From contig NZ_MSPQ01000003.1 of the NCBI RefSeq assembly GCF_001936475.1, positions 124,001 through 188,000 of the forward strand: DNA of 64,000 nucleotides, read 5' to 3'. This stretch comes from Algoriphagus marinus (GTDB lineage: Bacteria; Bacteroidota; Bacteroidia; Cytophagales; Cyclobacteriaceae). The notes under the pieces were generated by a model. The model was not told the DNA's origin. It made no database searches and worked only from the letters and a program-made list of their open reading frames with translations. Positions within the stretch are counted from its first letter, which is position 1. Each line of letters starts with the position of its first letter. The translations under genes were made by a program, and so were the position numbers. Of the stretch, positions 52,352 to 60,648 are shown piece by piece.

Positions 52352-52687
52352 TTAAACTTGGTCCATGATCTCCGGATAGGAAATCCCAAAATGACTAGTA
52401 TCAAAGATCGCAGAACCGTTTTTGATGACAATCACCTGAGGAGACTGATGCGGCACACCGAATTCCTGGGCCACGAGGTTTGATAATTCTCGATATGCGA
52501 TAAGATCCAAAAAATAAGGAACAACCTTTTCTTCATCTCCATGTTTCCAATTGCGCAGAAGTCGGTCAAGAGACATGCCACTCACTGAGCATCGGGTGCT
52601 ATGCTTGAAGATCATCACAGGTGTTGATTCGCTTAGTGCTTTAATTTCTGCGATTTGGCCGGGTTGAGTCAGTTTATTCCAGTTCAT
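52352..52687 (-). CDS. ytxJ: Bacillithiol system redox protein YtxJ
   Basis: A 111-residue thioredoxin-fold monothiol protein of the YtxJ family, thought to act in bacillithiol redox balance. The signature is VMIFKHSTRCSVSGMSLDRLL, with the single active cysteine Cys33 (C-S-V-S). HQSPQVIVIKNGSAI holds the cis-Pro-like turn before the last strand. YtxJ proteins are found in bacillithiol-making Firmicutes and in part of the Bacteroidota, which supports a Cytophagales-type host. The gene is divergent from the DUF4403 gene. Confidence 0.93.
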   Translation of the reverse strand: MNWNKLTQPGQIAEIKALSESTPVMIFKHSTRCSVSGMSLDRLLRNWKHGDEEKVVPYFLDLIAYRELSNLVAQEFGVPHQSPQVIVIKNGSAIFDTSHFGISYPEIMDQV

Positions 52688-52699
52688 TTGTTTATTCTT

Positions 52700-52707
52700 T
52701 ACTTTTG
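52700..52707 (+). promoter_or_regulatory. -7 promoter box TACTTTTG for the DUF4403 gene
   Basis: An exact TA-N2-TTTG match on the plus strand, 50 bp before the start codon. Confidence 0.45.
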
Positions 52708-52757
52708 GGACAATACTTGCAGGGATGAAATAGTTCCCTTCTAAGCCTCAATCATTC

Positions 52758-54161
52758 ATGAAAATAGTATCTCTTAATTTTTTTCTTAAAAGTTTCCTTT
52801 TATTCGGTTTGGTGATCATCAGTTTTTCTGCTTGTAAAACTCTGAGTCCAACCAGCGATCCGGGACCTCTTCTATTACCTCCCCCCGCACTTTCTTCAGT
52901 GAATGTTCCCTTACAAATTCCAAAGGCTACTTTGGATAAGATTTTCAATTCTCAGATTCCTGCGGTACTCTTTGATGAAAAGGATGTTGATATGGGTTCG
53001 GGAATAAACGGTGATTTGAAACTAAGTAGAAATGGAGTGATTACTTGGACCGCACTGGATAGTCAGCTTATTGAGTTACGGGTTCCGATTTCAGTTCAAG
53101 GACAAGTTGGACTCAAAAAAGGTGGTTTAGGAAGTTTTTTCAAATCAAAAATCCCGATTAATGAGCAATTAAATCCTGTATTTGTGGTCGATCCGGAAAT
53201 CAATTCCAATTGGGATTTGGGAATCAAAGCCCTTGAATTAGTCGATTTGGGAGGTTCGCTGTCGCTTGACATCCTCGGGATGCAAGTGGATTTGAGCAGC
53301 TTGATTGGTAGGGAGATCCGAAAATGGAGCGAACAAAATCTGGTTGGCCAAGAATCAATTGTCAGCCTAAAACCTTTGATAGATTTGACTTGGGCTCAGG
53401 TAGGAAAACCCTTTGAGGTGGAATTGGAAGGGGTGAAGACCGCTTTTTCGATCCAGCCTCAGGAAGTTCGATTCCGAGAGTTTTTTGATGCCAATCAAAA
53501 CTTCAACGTCTGGCTTGGGCTTTCTGGCAAAGTGAATTCACATCCTGCTACCGCTGCCCCTTCACGAGCTTTTCCTTTACCAAAACTTAGTCCTAATCTC
53601 AACGACAAAAACGAGCTGGAGATTCTGATGCCATTAAGCGTCAGCTATTCTGAGCTGGATCAGCTTTTAGCCGAGAATCTGTCGGATAAATTATTCCGAA
53701 TAGACAAGAAGACCACCATGATTCCCTCCAATATCAAGACCCAAGCTTTTGGGGAATTTGTCGCGGTAAGTATGGATTTCTTTGCGGAGAAAAGTAATGG
53801 CAAGTCGCTGGAAGGGACAATTTTCGCTGTGGGCAAACCTGCTTATGATGGACAATTACGTCGATTGATTTTTAAGGATGTGAATTTCAAACTGGAAAGT
53901 GGAAATCTTGGAGCACAAACCGGAGTAGGATTGAAAAAGCGAAAAATAATTAAGAATATCGAAAGGCGAGCGGTGTTTCCAATAGGGGAATTGTTGGATG
54001 GAAGTTTGGGGTCTATTCAGGATAGATTGGGATTGTCCACCCCGATTGCAGATTTGGAAATTCAAAACCTTAATATCCTTCCTGCAGGATTTTATCCGAT
54101 GCAAAATGGCCTGCTGATCCAGATCAAAGCAACCGGGAAAGTTGCTGTGGATTGGAAATAG
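52758..54161 (+). CDS. DUF4403 family lipoprotein
   Basis: A 467-residue exported protein with a lipoprotein signal (MKIVSLNFFLKSFLLFGLVIISFSAC, Cys26). The mature part fits the DUF4403 family. It starts SSVNVPLQIPKATLDKIFNSQIP, a BPI/lipid-binding-like repeat unit, with a second one at SVSYSELDQLLAENLSDKLF. QEVRFREFFDANQNFNVWLGLSGK and the C-terminal LQIKATGKVAVDW complete the pattern. The duplicated layout suggests a tubular lipid-binding fold, but this is inference. The protein is anchored in the outer or inner membrane from the periplasmic side. No function is established to my knowledge. Confidence 0.85.
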   Translation: MKIVSLNFFLKSFLLFGLVIISFSACKTLSPTSDPGPLLLPPPALSSVNVPLQIPKATLDKIFNSQIPAVLFDEKDVDMGSGINGDLKLSRNGVITWTALDSQLIELRVPISVQGQVGLKKGGLGSFFKSKIPINEQLNPVFVVDPEINSNWDLGIKALELVDLGGSLSLDILGMQVDLSSLIGREIRKWSEQNLVGQESIVSLKPLIDLTWAQVGKPFEVELEGVKTAFSIQPQEVRFREFFDANQNFNVWLGLSGKVNSHPATAAPSRAFPLPKLSPNLNDKNELEILMPLSVSYSELDQLLAENLSDKLFRIDKKTTMIPSNIKTQAFGEFVAVSMDFFAEKSNGKSLEGTIFAVGKPAYDGQLRRLIFKDVNFKLESGNLGAQTGVGLKKRKIIKNIERRAVFPIGELLDGSLGSIQDRLGLSTPIADLEIQNLNILPAGFYPMQNGLLIQIKATGKVAVDWK

Positions 54162-54251
54162 AAAAGCGATCTTTTGGACCTTTAGTTTTTGAAACAGATC
54201 TACCTCAAGATGAGCTAATTCACACATGTTTTAAATGGGTTAAAGTTTAAC

Positions 54252-55463
54252 CTAACTCAGCTCCCCAGCTTTAGAGAGCGAAAATCTGGATGAAATAGGA
54301 CCTATGATTTCATGAATTAAAGCCGCACCTATTACGACTCCCATAATAATTGACCCAGTTTCTTCAAAAACAGGATCTTTTGCGAGTAAGAGTGCTAGAC
54401 CAATAACAATACCGCCTTGGGGAATTAGGCCGCCTGCAGTGTATTTTTTAACTTTTGAATCGGACTTTACGACTTTTGCCCCCGTGTAAATACCTGAATA
54501 TTTCCCGATTATTCTGGCAATGATATAGATAAGAATAAGCGCATAGCTTCCAGTAATAGAACTCAGGCTCAGTTGCATGCCTGATAATGTAAAGAATACC
54601 ACAAAAATCAACTCATCAGTATAGCGTTCAATAAGCTTGAAGATTTTGTCTGAAAGTGGATTAAAATTTACAACAACAGTTCCGAGAGCTATAGTAGCTA
54701 GAAGAGATTCAAACCCAAAGTAATCTGCAACTCCATAGCTTAATAATATTAAGCTTATGGTTAAAACGATTAAGGTTCCTTCCTCCTGCTTTTTAAAAAT
54801 TTTGGTGACCAAATAAAAAAGTAAACCAATCAATCCGCCCACAAGTAATGCACCGCCAATATTTAAGCCCAGATCCAATAGGGTACTGCTGAATTCAATA
54901 TCCGATTTCCCCAAAAAGAAAGCTGCAAATGCAGTAACTAGGGTGTAAATAATGATGCCCACGATATCGTCAAAAGCTGCAATTCCAATCATCGTAGAAC
55001 TCACCTCACCCTTTGCTTTATATTCATGGATTACGGCTAGTGTAGCAGATGGGTCCGTCGGAGCTGCCAAGGAAGCTAGAACCAAACTGATAGCAATTAC
55101 CACATGAACTGACTCGAAAATGTGAATGAAAAAATAAAGAGTAAAAAACATAAACAGAAAGACAGAAATAAAGGCAAACAGACTTTCCATCACTGTTAAG
55201 GTTAAGATCTTGCTGCCTGTAGTCTTAAGGTTTTGTATCGATAATGACCCCCCTATTGAAAATGTTATTACAGATAAGGAAATGGAAAGTAAAGGGTCAG
55301 TTTGGTCCACAAACTCGTGAGACATAATCCCTGATAAATCTGGATTTAGGAGCAGCCCAGCCAGGATGTAACCGGAAATTTTGGGGAGTTGTATTTTTTC
55401 TGCCAACTCTCCGGCTAGATACCCAATGAATATTAATATCCCGATACTAAATATTACATCCAT
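54252..55463 (-). CDS. Cation/proton antiporter (CPA family)
   Basis: A 403-residue polytopic protein with about 12 membrane helices and the CPA-type layout. It has IGYLAGELAEKIQLPKISGY at the start, LVLASLAAPTDPSATLAVIH with an acidic residue in the ion-binding helix, and AFDDIVGIIIYTLVTAF, where the Asp-Asp pair is the likely ion site of the NhaA/Kef-like electrogenic group. GGLIPQGGIVIGLALLLA comes near the end. No TrkA-N (RCK) nucleotide-binding domain follows, so it resembles NapA/CPA2 antiporters more than a full Kef system. Na+ or K+ exchange for H+ is expected. It is monocistronic. Confidence 0.9.
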   Translation of the reverse strand: MDVIFSIGILIFIGYLAGELAEKIQLPKISGYILAGLLLNPDLSGIMSHEFVDQTDPLLSISLSVITFSIGGSLSIQNLKTTGSKILTLTVMESLFAFISVFLFMFFTLYFFIHIFESVHVVIAISLVLASLAAPTDPSATLAVIHEYKAKGEVSSTMIGIAAFDDIVGIIIYTLVTAFAAFFLGKSDIEFSSTLLDLGLNIGGALLVGGLIGLLFYLVTKIFKKQEEGTLIVLTISLILLSYGVADYFGFESLLATIALGTVVVNFNPLSDKIFKLIERYTDELIFVVFFTLSGMQLSLSSITGSYALILIYIIARIIGKYSGIYTGAKVVKSDSKVKKYTAGGLIPQGGIVIGLALLLAKDPVFEETGSIIMGVVIGAALIHEIIGPISSRFSLSKAGELS

Positions 55464-55664
55464 AAGCCTTGATTCTTTTGTTGGAAACGGATGTATTAAA
55501 ATACATTTTTAAACCTTCCTTTAAAAGCTATTTACAATTGAATATGCCGTAAATCGGGTTGATTTTTTAAAAAATCATATTCTTAAACTATCGACCCCAT
55601 ATACTCAATAAGGAAGATTTTAGCATACGACTGTCTACTAAATTAGCTAATTTACTTTTATGTA

Positions 55665-55859
55665 TATCCGCAATTCTGCCAGTAGCCAAATTTTATTAAG
55701 TTTCACCTCGACTTCGCTCGGTGTCCGTTAGTTTTTGTTTTTAAGGGAGGGGAGGAAAATGCGGCCCAGCCGCATTTTCCTCCCCTCCCTTTAATAACCT
55801 GAAACCCGGTGGCCGAGCGAAGTCGAGGCCATCTTGCCCTACTGGCAAAGAAGCGGATA
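55665..55859. repeat. Nested inverted repeat, MITE/BIME-like element
   Basis: Four pairs of arms are nested in order: TATCCGC/GCGGATA (55665-55671, 55853-55859), TGCCAGTAG/CTACTGGCA (55677-55685, 55839-55847), CCTCGACTTCGCTCGG and its complement (55706-55721, 55813-55828), and a central perfect 23-bp stem (55743-55765, 55769-55791) with a 3-nt loop. The GACTTCGCTCGGTG arm is of a type often seen in Bacteroidota intergenic repeats (recollection). The symmetric whole of 195 bp has no coding capacity, as in a miniature transposable element. Confidence 0.85.
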
Positions 55860-56036
55860 ATCAGATTTACTTTTGTCCACATTAGCCCAAATACTTTTCG
55901 CCCTGATTGTTTCAGTAAAATAAAGCTCTGGACAAGGAATCAATGTGTGATTTTATATTTTATTCGAAATTGAAAGATTTTGAATAGATACCTCTAGCTC
56001 TTCAGAGAAGTGTAAATCTATGTCAAAACCAAAAAA

Positions 56037-56057
56037 AGCCGTCTAAACTAGACGGCT
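56037..56057 (-). terminator. Terminator after the HEAT-repeat gene
   Basis: A 9-bp stem (AGCCGTCTA at 56037-56045 with TAGACGGCT at 56049-56057) with loop AAC is followed on the minus strand by a run of T. It ends the metalloprotease-HEAT transcript 24 bp after the stop. Confidence 0.88.
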
Positions 56058-56081
56058 CTTCAATCGGGTTCAACAGGTTAA

Positions 56082-56564
56082 TTACTTCATCTTTTTCATA
56101 AGCTCCATTGCATCGGATTTGATGCTGTCATTTAGGAAAGTTTTGGAGATATGATCGATTTTACTTTTAAAGTTTTTTTCCATTTTCAATGCGGATGCTG
56201 AGCGCATTGCAAACTTCACCACAGAGGGATCATTGTCGTCAAGGGATCGCTGTAGAATCGCTTCGGCGATTTTAGGCTCCCGCTTTTGAGCGCCATATGC
56301 CGCCGCAATCCGAACAGGGGCAATACCGCGATCAGCAGCTGCCTTTAGGATTTCATCAGCTCCGGTTCCGGAGATATAGCCTACTAGGTAGGCGGCTTTG
56401 ATGGATAGGTTTTCATCATTCCCTTCAATAAGTTCAGCGAGGAGCGGTAATGCCGCCTCCCCGAATTTCTTTGCGCCAGCCGGATAGTCCAACTCATCCT
56501 GTCTCAAAAAAGCGAGCAGTTCCTGTGGATCAAATTCCGACGTTTTCTTTTTTGCTTGTGCCAT
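56082..56564 (-). CDS. HEAT-repeat protein linked to the LGFP metalloprotease
   Basis: A 160-residue soluble protein made of short helical repeats. Units such as ALPLLAELIEGNDENLSIKA, AAYLVGYISGTGADEILKAA, RGIAPVRIAAAYGAQ and SLDDNDPSVVKFAMRSASAL show the helix-turn-helix pattern of HEAT repeats (about four). The N-terminus AQAKKKTSEFDPQELLAFLR is charged. There is no signal peptide. The start lies 12 bp downstream of the metalloprotease stop with a terminator after it, so the pair is one operon. HEAT solenoids bind proteins; here a role as partner, chaperone or immunity protein of the protease is possible. The function is inferred. Confidence 0.75.
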   Translation of the reverse strand: MAQAKKKTSEFDPQELLAFLRQDELDYPAGAKKFGEAALPLLAELIEGNDENLSIKAAYLVGYISGTGADEILKAAADRGIAPVRIAAAYGAQKREPKIAEAILQRSLDDNDPSVVKFAMRSASALKMEKNFKSKIDHISKTFLNDSIKSDAMELMKKMK

Positions 56565-56576
56565 GATTTTTTGAGT

Positions 56577-57821
56577 TTAAAGTGGAATGGTAAGATTTGA
56601 ACTTCGCATAGTGGATGACTCTCCGGAAGTCAAATCAGGCGGAGGATTGGTAATGTTAAACGTACCATTGCCAGTCATCAGCCTGTTGTTGTTATTCACA
56701 TGGTGAATGCCTAAGACGTGTCCAAATTCATGACCCAAAGTCCAACGACTGGCTGAACGTACCACTACACAACCAGGACGGCCTGATGGATGCGCTGCAC
56801 AGCCGTTATAGCCAGGGACGGTACTACGTACATAATAGACTACTACATCATCTGTTCCAACGAAGTTTCTGTTTCCAAAAAGCGTCGTCTGTTCTGAGGT
56901 GACAGATCCCATAGTACAACCTCCGACGTCTACATCATTTAGTGAGGGGATATTGAGGTTTTCTGTTGAGGCGCAATCCACCCGAATTCCAGCCACTGCA
57001 TAAACTTCCTGCATTGCCGCAAACTGCTCGTTGATTGTAAAAGAAGTTGGTGTTTCCAGGATTTTCACATGGACTCTAACCCGCTCTCGAAGCACTCGGA
57101 CCCCAGCTGTAGAAGACCAATAAATACTTCCATGTTGGAAATGAGAGATTCTTGCAGCCCCATCAAAAACCACCAACTCATCCGAGATAGGATAGCCTAA
57201 GAAGCTGCGCTCCCAGCCCAAAGATGCCCAGTGAGATCGGATCAGTCCATGTACCTCATGAGCTCCTGTACTTGGACTCCAATAAATACTTCCTCCCTGA
57301 AAATGATTGAATCTACCTACTCCATCGGGGCATGTGGTTTCATTTGTCAGTGGATAGCGTAGAAAACTCCGCTCCCAGCCCAAGCTTGAGTACTTGTTGC
57401 GGATGGATCCATGGACTTCCCAAGCTCCTGTACTCGGACTCCAAAAGATGCTTCCTCCCTGAAAATGATTGTATCTCCCAATCCCATCCAGAGTTTTGGT
57501 TTCATCTGTTTTTGGATATCCTAAAAAACTTCGCTCCCAGCCTAAAGAAGACCATCTGGCTCGAATTAATCCATGAACTTCATGCGCTCCTGTGGAGGGA
57601 TGATAGTAGATGGAACCATTGACATAATGCTGGAATTCCCCAACTCCATCAGGACATTTTTTGATGGTCGTGGTGTTGGTGCCCAGCCAACCTGAAGTGC
57701 CTCCCAAAGCCCAGTATTTTTGGGTTATTGGGTGCAACTGGAAAACTCTGATCGCCTCAATCGCTTTGAGATTCAAATCCTTCTCTAAAACAATATTAGG
57801 ATCTATTCTAAATTTTGACAT
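56577..57821 (-). CDS. LGFP-repeat protein with matrixin-like zinc metalloprotease domain
   Basis: A 414-residue protein in two parts. Residues about 30-245 hold four to five LGFP-type repeats of about 54 residues; for example LGYPKTDET, then YNHFQGGSIFWSPSTGAWEV, recurs three times. LGFP repeats are known from cell-wall-bound proteins. Residues about 250-414 form a metzincin-like protease with the zinc motif HEFGHVLGIHH (364-374) and the Met-turn-like stretch LMTGNG. Cysteines 283, 302, 341 and 351 could form disulfides. There is no signal peptide (MSKFRIDPNIV...), which is odd for such domains. The gene is immediately upstream of the HEAT-repeat gene. A secreted effector is one possibility. 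Confidence 0.88.
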   Translation of the reverse strand: MSKFRIDPNIVLEKDLNLKAIEAIRVFQLHPITQKYWALGGTSGWLGTNTTTIKKCPDGVGEFQHYVNGSIYYHPSTGAHEVHGLIRARWSSLGWERSFLGYPKTDETKTLDGIGRYNHFQGGSIFWSPSTGAWEVHGSIRNKYSSLGWERSFLRYPLTNETTCPDGVGRFNHFQGGSIYWSPSTGAHEVHGLIRSHWASLGWERSFLGYPISDELVVFDGAARISHFQHGSIYWSSTAGVRVLRERVRVHVKILETPTSFTINEQFAAMQEVYAVAGIRVDCASTENLNIPSLNDVDVGGCTMGSVTSEQTTLFGNRNFVGTDDVVVYYVRSTVPGYNGCAAHPSGRPGCVVVRSASRWTLGHEFGHVLGIHHVNNNNRLMTGNGTFNITNPPPDLTSGESSTMRSSNLTIPL

Positions 57822-57883
57822 AACGTTAAAAGTTTATGTGAGGAAAAAAGTAATAATCTAATTTAAACATAAATACCTGAAAA

Positions 57884-57891
57884 CAAAGATA
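57884..57891 (-). promoter_or_regulatory. -7 promoter box TATCTTTG for the metalloprotease gene
   Basis: An exact TA-N2-TTTG match on the minus strand, 62 bp before the start codon of the metalloprotease-HEAT operon. Confidence 0.45.
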
Positions 57892-57955
57892 TTATGTTTT
57901 TAGGTTTATGATCATACCAATAAAAAATAGAAAATTTCGAATATTTTAAAAATTC

Positions 57956-58627
57956 TTATCGAATCAATTGTCCGAAGTTTTTAATCCCTTTTACTGCAGC
58001 CAATTTTAATAATTTGAGAAAAAGCTGTGCAGTCAGGAAAGCGTCTCCCGCGGCGGTATGTCGATCCTCAGTGAGGATATCATAACGTGAGCAAAGTGCG
58101 TCCAACCCATATTGTTCCGGATTGAATTGGCTGCGGTCAGCATGTGGTCCATGCTCAAGACGTATCGCCAAGGTCATGGTGTCGATCATAGGGTTTGGTA
58201 GCTTTTCCAATCCAAATGGTTTGCAAGCCTTTTGCATCATTTCTGTATCAAAACCAATATGATGCGCCACTAAGATCGAATTTCCGAAATAGTCCAAGCT
58301 TTGCTCCGCAAATTGCCTAATGGAAAGTTGATTTTCCCGCTGTATCAATCCATGAATCGGGGCTGTTTTTTCTCCGGAATTCGGGGAGTTGGGATAAAGT
58401 TCCAATGCAGTTTCAATCTGTATTGCTTGATTTCGAATCTTGACTGCTCCGAAAGAAAGAATGTAATCATCCTTTATCGAAAGCCCTGTGGTTTCGGTAT
58501 CAAAAACTGTGAATTCAAGTTGAGCTATACTTCGGATTGCTGGGATTGGCTTTTGATTTTTAAGGAGAAAAGCTTCCACAAAGTCAGCATGATCTATCTT
58601 TTTCCGTCCAAAATTCCACCAACTCAT
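57956..58627 (-). CDS. DnaQ-like 3'-5' exonuclease
   Basis: A 223-residue DEDDh exonuclease. The metal-binding residues are seen as VFDTETTGLS (ExoI, Asp and Glu), HHIGFDTEM (ExoII, Asp) and the ExoIII motif HTAAGDA with its His and Asp. It lacks other PolC or DnaQ domains. The N-terminus has about 40 extra residues before ExoI. The gene overlaps the cNMP/CBS/DUF294 gene by 4 bp (ATGA), so the two are coupled and form the end of the acetate operon. Association of such exonucleases with DUF294 proteins and acetyl-CoA synthetase is recurrent in bacteria (from memory). What it degrades is unknown. Confidence 0.88.
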   Translation of the reverse strand: MSWWNFGRKKIDHADFVEAFLLKNQKPIPAIRSIAQLEFTVFDTETTGLSIKDDYILSFGAVKIRNQAIQIETALELYPNSPNSGEKTAPIHGLIQRENQLSIRQFAEQSLDYFGNSILVAHHIGFDTEMMQKACKPFGLEKLPNPMIDTMTLAIRLEHGPHADRSQFNPEQYGLDALCSRYDILTEDRHTAAGDAFLTAQLFLKLLKLAAVKGIKNFGQLIR

Positions 58628-60567
58628 TGCTGAAAATAGTCTAATTGAAACCGGACCTTCACGATACTTTGAAGCTCAGTGATCGGTGAAAAAGTGTTTT
58701 TCAACAGTTGTCGCTCCAATTTCCCCAAACTTTCGGGCTTGATAAATCGGCCACTGGATTGATTTCTCAGGCCTTCTAAAGCTCTGGTTCGCATCAGGAT
58801 TTCATAAGCTTTGGCAGCCTGCTTGAACAATGCCTCATAGTTGGGCTCCAATTCCGCAAGTCGGTCAAACCGCTTAAACGTATTATTCACCCCGATCACC
58901 CCATGACTGAGGACAAGCAGTCTAGCCAAATCTGCCAAAGGCATCATTGCCCGGGATTTGATGTCAAATTCATTTTTGTGTTCACCGGACTTCTCTGCCA
59001 CAAAATCCTTGAAAAAGCCCAATGGCGGTGGATTCATCATGGCGTTTTTTGCCAAGAAATTGAGGAAGATTTTCTTCTTCTGTATTTCTTCATAGATGTG
59101 GAGACTCAGTGTTTCTCCCAGCCCAAGATTCCCGGCGATGGGCCGGAAGTCGAAGAAAATCGTGGCACTGAGGATGGCTTCTTCCGTGGGTCTGATGATC
59201 CACTCACTGAAGTATTCTTTCCATTTACTCATGGGTTGCACCCATTTAGGATTGCTGGCCATGATATCTCCGGGACAGGAAGCAAAGCCACAAGCAAGAA
59301 GCACTTCAACCATTGCCGTCCCTAGTTTAAGAAAGTAGGCTTGGGCCTGATCGGCCAAAGCTTCTGGCACATCTCCGTACACCAAGGCATTGTCTTGGTC
59401 AGTTCGAAGTAATTGCTCTTCCCGACCTTCTGACCCGAGCGAGAGAAAGCAAAAAGGGATTTTCTTCAAGGCTGGATCCTCGTCGGAAAGTGAGTTTTCT
59501 GCGATTCGCAAAGCCTGCTTGATGATGATATCATTCACTTCAGTCATGACCGAAGCCACGAAATCCATGGTCAACTCATTTTCCAGATAGTATCGAAGCA
59601 TCTGCTCCGCCTGATCTCGAATCAGCCGCATCTCTTTCAAATCCAGTGTATTCATCAAACCATGAATCAATACTGCAGGACTGTTTCCCATGGAAAGTAG
59701 AACATCGTGATCAGAGAGAATCCCGCAGACCTGACTTTGATCCGTCCCATCCTCGGTGAGGATCAGATGGTGTAACCGGTTTTTGATCATGGTCAGATAA
59801 AGATCTGAAAAAGAGGCATCACGTCTCATCGTCAAAACCGGAGTACTCATAATTTTCGATGTGGGGGTTTCCAAAGGAATTCCTTTAGCTACAACTTTTG
59901 ATCGAAAATCTTTGTCAGTGATGATTCCCAATGGCTTCAAATCCTCACGGCAGACAACAATGCTACTTACTTGCTTTTCTGCCATCAAGGCAGCTGCTTC
60001 CTGAATAGACTGTTCTGGGCAGCAGGTGAGGACCTTTTCTGAAAATTTGATTTCTGACTGGTCCGAAAAAATCATCAAAGAATGATCCCGAGACTCATTT
60101 TTGAAAATTCCCCGAGCTTTTTGCCCTTCGGAAAGATCCTGACGGATGACCACCTGACCAGAAGCGAAGCCCGCGGCAAAATATAAAGCCACGCGACTGT
60201 TATTCTCTAAAATTTCCTCGAAAACCGTAACTGGAATAGCATACACCAAACTGTTTTCCTCCACTTTTGCAGAAAGCACATAGGGCCGTTTTCCCAGCAA
60301 AGCCAGCACTCCAAAGACATCCCCTTCATCACATTGATCGCGGATCTCTTCGTGGTTTTGAAGCGATTCAGTCAAAATAATAGCGCCCTCTTTGAGAATG
60401 TAAAAATGAGGTTCGGCCGGTTGCCCCTGTCGAAACAAAGTTTCGCCCTTTTCCAAATAGCGCACCTGCACCGATGCGGCGACCTTCTCCAAAACTTCTT
60501 TCGAAAGAAATGAAAAAGGAGGAAACCGCTTGAGAAACTCCGCTACCCGATGGACGATGACATTCAT
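58624..60567 (-). CDS. Cyclic-nucleotide/CBS/DUF294 nucleotidyltransferase-like regulator
   Basis: A 647-residue cytoplasmic signalling protein. Domains in order are a cNMP-binding domain (about 10-125, with YLEKGETLFRQGQPAEPHF), a CBS pair (about 190-310, with VSSIVVCREDLKPLGIITD and HLILTEDG), and a nucleotidyltransferase-like DUF294 domain carrying the GlnD-like motif FLSLGSEGREEQLLRTDQDN (GS...D-x-D). A DUF294 C-terminal helical domain completes it. I chose ATG 60567 (MNVIVHR); the longer frame adds a short extension without conserved features. It lies between acs and the exonuclease gene. It may sense energy state and modify a partner, by analogy with GlnD-like proteins. Confidence 0.87.
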   Translation of the reverse strand: MNVIVHRVAEFLKRFPPFSFLSKEVLEKVAASVQVRYLEKGETLFRQGQPAEPHFYILKEGAIILTESLQNHEEIRDQCDEGDVFGVLALLGKRPYVLSAKVEENSLVYAIPVTVFEEILENNSRVALYFAAGFASGQVVIRQDLSEGQKARGIFKNESRDHSLMIFSDQSEIKFSEKVLTCCPEQSIQEAAALMAEKQVSSIVVCREDLKPLGIITDKDFRSKVVAKGIPLETPTSKIMSTPVLTMRRDASFSDLYLTMIKNRLHHLILTEDGTDQSQVCGILSDHDVLLSMGNSPAVLIHGLMNTLDLKEMRLIRDQAEQMLRYYLENELTMDFVASVMTEVNDIIIKQALRIAENSLSDEDPALKKIPFCFLSLGSEGREEQLLRTDQDNALVYGDVPEALADQAQAYFLKLGTAMVEVLLACGFASCPGDIMASNPKWVQPMSKWKEYFSEWIIRPTEEAILSATIFFDFRPIAGNLGLGETLSLHIYEEIQKKKIFLNFLAKNAMMNPPPLGFFKDFVAEKSGEHKNEFDIKSRAMMPLADLARLLVLSHGVIGVNNTFKRFDRLAELEPNYEALFKQAAKAYEILMRTRALEGLRNQSSGRFIKPESLGKLERQLLKNTFSPITELQSIVKVRFQLDYFQQ

Positions 60568-60591
60568 TAAAATATATGATGTAAGATTTGA

Positions 60592-60631
60592 GATGTAAGA
60601 TGTATCGAAATCCAATCATACATCTTACATC
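60592..60631. repeat. 14-bp inverted repeat between acs and the DUF294 gene
   Basis: GATGTAAGATGTAT (60592-60605) pairs perfectly with ATACATCTTACATC (60618-60631), with a 12-nt loop. A direct copy of the core (ATGATGTAAGAT) lies at 60577-60588. The structure could process or attenuate the mRNA between acs and its downstream genes. Confidence 0.7.
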
Positions 60632-60648
60632 AGCAATCTTAAATTTGG

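Larger units (their letters stand above)
55464..56081. other. Gene-free 618-bp stretch with MITE-like element and terminator
   Basis: No open frame here looks coding. It holds the nested inverted repeat at 55665-55859 and the terminator at 56037-56057. The flanks are AT-rich with no further structure that I can support. Confidence 0.6.
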
